Positions 59,116-61,348 of a DNA stretch of 61,348 nucleotides are shown here, in pieces; the stretch's first letter is position 1; each line of letters opens with the position of its first letter. Origin of the DNA: Actinoplanes aureus (GTDB lineage: Bacteria > Actinomycetota > Actinomycetes > Mycobacteriales > Micromonosporaceae); assembly GCF_015704865.1 (NCBI RefSeq), contig NZ_JADQTO010000041.1, forward strand, positions 1-61,348, read 5' to 3'. The notes under the pieces were generated by a model. That model was not told the origin of the DNA, did not search any database, and saw nothing but the letters and a program-made list of their open reading frames with translations. The translations under genes were made by a program, and so were the position numbers.

Positions 59116-60066
59116 TCATCCCCTCGCCTCGAACGACGCGTTCACGCCGAGCGCCACCAGCAGCCGGCAGAGGACCGCGTACCCGGATCCGTCCCGGTAG
59201 TTGTCGTAGTTGCGGGCCCTACCGCCGATCGGGCGTACCTTCACGCGGCCGGGCCGCAGCTCGATCCGTTCGATCGCGGCCCACGGCGTGATCGCTGCGC
59301 CCTTGGGGCCGGCGATCCCGTCGCGGGTGACCCGGACGTCGCCGCGTACGAAGTCCGCGCCAGCGCGGACGGCCGCGACCTGCCGCGCCACGACCCGGGT
59401 CACGGCCTGGCCGGTGATCAGGTCGGCAAGCGAGAGGAAGCGCGGGATGGCGTCGCCGACCGCGGCCGGCGTCACCGCGGCGATGCTCCCGCCGGCCGGG
59501 CCGTACGGGTCGAGCGCGTTCTCGTATCTCGCGGTGAACGAGACGGTACGGCCGTCGGCGGTGGTGAGCCGGAACCCCTCGTACGACCAGACGGCCTGCG
59601 ATTCCGAGCCGGCCGAACCCCACTCGTCGACCACGTCGGTGACGTCGTCCCAGCGGACCACCCGTGGCCGGCCGTCAGGGTCGACCTCGGCCATGCCGCC
59701 GGCATAGCCGTACAGCCATCGGGTGAACCGGCCGCGCCGCGTGACCAGGGCACACTTCACGGCGTAGGCGCCGATGAGGAACGGCGAGACGAGGAGGATC
59801 GGGATCGCCGCGTCCGGCGCGCACACCATGAGCAGGAAGACGACGAGCAGGAAGGCGGGGATCGGTAGAAGCATGCGCAGCACCTGGCGAGCGCTCAGCG
59901 CAGGGATCACCTCGGCGTGATAGATGCCCAGCGGTTCGCCCAGGTCGAGCGCTTGACCGACTTGGACGGCGTGCTGCCAGTTGGCGGCACACTGCTCCTG
60001 CCGTTCCACCACGCGGCGCCGGAGACCCTGCTCCAGCCGCCGCCGCGCCTCGGGATCGGTTCCCAT
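59116..60066 (-). CDS. DUF6585-like membrane protein
   Basis: A 316-aa protein with ribosome site GTGAGGTGCG before ATG 60066. A helical, charged N-terminus (EARRRLEQGLRRRVVERQEQ), two membrane helices at about residues 65-110 (VLRMLLPIPAFLLVVFLLMVC; AAIPILLVSPFLIGAYAVKCALV), then a cytoplasmic beta-rich domain (FTRWLYGYAGGMAEVDPDGRPRVVRWDDVTDVVDEW; IAGPKGAAITPWAAIERIELRPGRVKVRP) that resembles the PH-like unit of DUF6585 proteins. Unknown function. Single gene. Confidence 0.82.
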   Translation of the reverse strand: MGTDPEARRRLEQGLRRRVVERQEQCAANWQHAVQVGQALDLGEPLGIYHAEVIPALSARQVLRMLLPIPAFLLVVFLLMVCAPDAAIPILLVSPFLIGAYAVKCALVTRRGRFTRWLYGYAGGMAEVDPDGRPRVVRWDDVTDVVDEWGSAGSESQAVWSYEGFRLTTADGRTVSFTARYENALDPYGPAGGSIAAVTPAAVGDAIPRFLSLADLITGQAVTRVVARQVAAVRAGADFVRGDVRVTRDGIAGPKGAAITPWAAIERIELRPGRVKVRPIGGRARNYDNYRDGSGYAVLCRLLVALGVNASFEARG

Positions 60067-60392
60067 ACGCACCTCACTAGCAGCACCCGACCGCTTCGCA
60101 CTACGGTCGTCCGCCTTCGGACACAACCGCTGCGCTGCTGCTGACAATGAATCTTTCTCAACTGGCAACGAGCCGGCGGGATCGGGGCCGATGGGCCGGT
60201 GCCGGGGCCGCGAGTCGCGCGCTACGGGCGCCACGACCGCTGGCGGTGGCAGGCGCACCCTCGTGCCGAAAGTCGTGCGTCGTTGCACAATGGGTGGCGA
60301 TGCCAGGTGTCGTTTCCAACGCCGCCGAGCCGAGCGTGGGGGGCGTCGGTTAATCGATGTTCACCGACCGCGCGGGTCTCGATAATGGGCCG
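60067..60392. other. 326-base intergenic region, no gene seen
   Basis: Divergent region between the DUF6585-like and RidA genes. GATAAT at 60381-60386 is the -10 box of the RidA gene. Nothing else recognised. Confidence 0.45.
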
Positions 60393-60797
60393 ATGATTGA
60401 CAAGTTCAACCCGGCCACCGTTCATGAGCCGGCTGGCTACAGCCACGTCACGATCTCGAACGCTGGCCGACTCGCTCACCTGGCCGGCCAGTGTCCGCTT
60501 GGTCTCTCTGGAGAAGTGGTCGGCGAGCCCGGCGACCACGCCGCGCAGACCGAGCAGGTGATCACGAATTGCCTTGCTGTACTGGAGGCCGCCGGTGCCG
60601 TGCCCGCCGACGTGGTCCGGTCGGTCGTCTACGTGGTGAGCTCGGACAGCGGAGTCCTGTCCGCGGTGTGGCGCCAACTCAACGCCTCACCACTGGCTGA
60701 AGCTTTCACCACCGCCAGCACGCTGCTGGGTGTAGCGTCGCTCGGCTACCAGGGACAGCTCGTCGAGGTCGACCTTACTGCGGCGCTGCCGGATTAG
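60393..60797 (+). CDS. RidA family protein (second copy in window)
   Basis: A 134-aa protein with start ATG 60393, 12 bases after GATAAT. It reads AGYSHVTISNAGRLAHLAGQCPLGLSGEVVGEPGDHAAQTEQVITNCLAVLEAAGAVPADVVRSVVYVVSS and ends with GYQGQLVEVDLTAAL. The active-site Arg of true RidA proteins is absent at the usual place (LVEVDL has E-V-D but no preceding R), so it belongs to a Rid subfamily of unknown activity. Distant from the 12477-12854 copy. Confidence 0.9.
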   Translation: MIDKFNPATVHEPAGYSHVTISNAGRLAHLAGQCPLGLSGEVVGEPGDHAAQTEQVITNCLAVLEAAGAVPADVVRSVVYVVSSDSGVLSAVWRQLNASPLAEAFTTASTLLGVASLGYQGQLVEVDLTAALPD

Positions 60798-60911
60798 CGG
60801 TCGTCCCGCTTCGAGCCGGAGATCCCGTTGACTTCGACCGATGACATTGGCGTGTCCGCGTCGAATGGCAAGGACGCCGTAGTTCCCCGCCCGTCGGCAG
60901 CCAGGCGCGCG

Positions 60912-61022
60912 TATCCGGATCTGCCGCCGTCCGTGCGCGCCTGGAGACGACGTGCAGTCACGCTCGGTGGTCGGCGCCCTCTGCCGGTCGGCGTGCTGAA
61001 CTGCCGAGATCAGTGCGCCGGC
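60912..61022. repeat. Repeat A, well-preserved copy
   Basis: TATCCGGATCTGCCGCCGTC opens the copy, followed by CGTGCGCGCC, CAGTCACGCTCGGTGGTCGGCG and an AACTGCCGAGATCAGTGCGCC end. It shows head, body and tail together, and so best defines the limits (about 110 bases). Confidence 0.7.
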
Positions 61023-61045
61023 TCGTAGATGGCACGATAGCTGCC

Positions 61046-61348
61046 GTGATTGTCAGAGTGGCAACCGCGGACGACGCTGATGCGCTTGCTGTGGTGCACG
61101 TACACACCTCGCAGGAGGCATACCGCGGGCAGTTCCCCCAGGCTCACCTCGATCAGCTTGATCTATCGCGACGCCGGCAGATATGGGCCCAGCATCTTCG
61201 ATCGGATCATGCACCTACCGGAACTCTCGTCGCGGAACATCCGGTTGACGGTGTCGTGGGATTCATTTACGTCTCGCCGTGCCGCGACTCCGATACAGAT
61301 TCTCGGCGGGTGGGCGAGATCCAGGCCGTCTACGTGCTGCCGAAGCAT
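61046..61348 (+). CDS. GNAT acetyltransferase, partial
   Basis: A frame from GTG 61046 open to the window edge (101 codons): VIVRVATADDADALAVVHVHTSQEAYRGQF, then GTLVAEHPVDGVVGFIYVSP and VGEIQAVYVLPKH. This is the N-terminal two-thirds of a GNAT-family N-acetyltransferase, with the beta4 strand (EIQAVYVLPKH) leading to the acetyl-CoA loop beyond the edge. CGATAG shortly upstream may be its -10. Substrate unknown. Confidence 0.85.
   Translation, partial: MIVRVATADDADALAVVHVHTSQEAYRGQFPQAHLDQLDLSRRRQIWAQHLRSDHAPTGTLVAEHPVDGVVGFIYVSPCRDSDTDSRRVGEIQAVYVLPKH

Overview
The window is high-GC DNA (roughly two-thirds G+C) from an actinomycete, most plausibly a member of the Micromonosporaceae such as Actinoplanes or a relative. 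The evidence is strong GC3 bias, the families present (MmyB-type XRE regulator with SDR partner, AraC/cupin regulators, LAL regulator, MelC1/MelC2, DUF6325, DUF427, RidA) and many genes with a TAnnnT -10 box only 12-14 nt before the start codon, which implies leaderless mRNAs. The genus is inference. There is no rRNA, tRNA, CRISPR array or phage module that I can see.

Layout. 1-9 kb: an IS110 end fragment, an SRPBCC-like gene, a divergent XRE regulator/SDR pair around a palindromic operator, a DUF3592-like membrane protein, a divergent AraC regulator/DUF1772 pair, and several small hypotheticals. 8.2-13.7 kb: an IS5 remnant, a carboxymuconolactone decarboxylase divergent from an AraC regulator, a secreted protein, a RidA protein and a frameshifted gene. 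14-25 kb: a 737-aa secreted SGNH hydrolase, an IS110 remnant, DUF1697, a SMI1/KNR4-like protein, a beta-carbonic anhydrase, a three-gene SHOCT/DUF6325 operon, a GNAT acetyltransferase and an ASCH/winged-helix/HhH protein. 25.3-28.7 kb: a giant copper protein fusing a multicopper oxidase, a His/Cys-rich linker and a galactose-oxidase-like radical copper oxidase. 28.8-31 kb: an AlpA/excisionase-like HTH protein with partner, then a PL3 pectate lyase behind a LacI-type operator. 31-39.3 kb: a LAL/LuxR regulator, a secreted repeat protein, a small secreted protein, and an opposing coupled operon of a DUF2690-like protein and a frameshifted lytic-transglycosylase-like exoprotein. 39.7-41.5 kb: tyrosinase chaperone and tyrosinase. 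41.6-61.3 kb: mostly single small genes (DUF427, RibD-C reductase, SDR, DinB, APH kinase, SUKH-like, frameshifted deaminase, lipoprotein, ISAs1 remnant, TPR protein, DUF6585-like, RidA, GNAT) separated by repeat-bearing intergenic DNA.

How the parts relate. Three regulators face the gene they probably control (XRE/SDR, AraC/DUF1772, AraC/CMD). Two copper-enzyme loci (25.3-28.7 and 40.1-41.5 kb) and several secreted carbohydrate or wall-active proteins suggest an extracellular, soil-type lifestyle. The rest looks like an accessory region: transposase remnants of three families, about ten copies of a dispersed intergenic repeat, a second palindromic repeat, and at least seven genes interrupted by an apparent single-base frameshift. 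Those frameshifts may be real decay or indel errors in the assembly; the sequence alone cannot tell.
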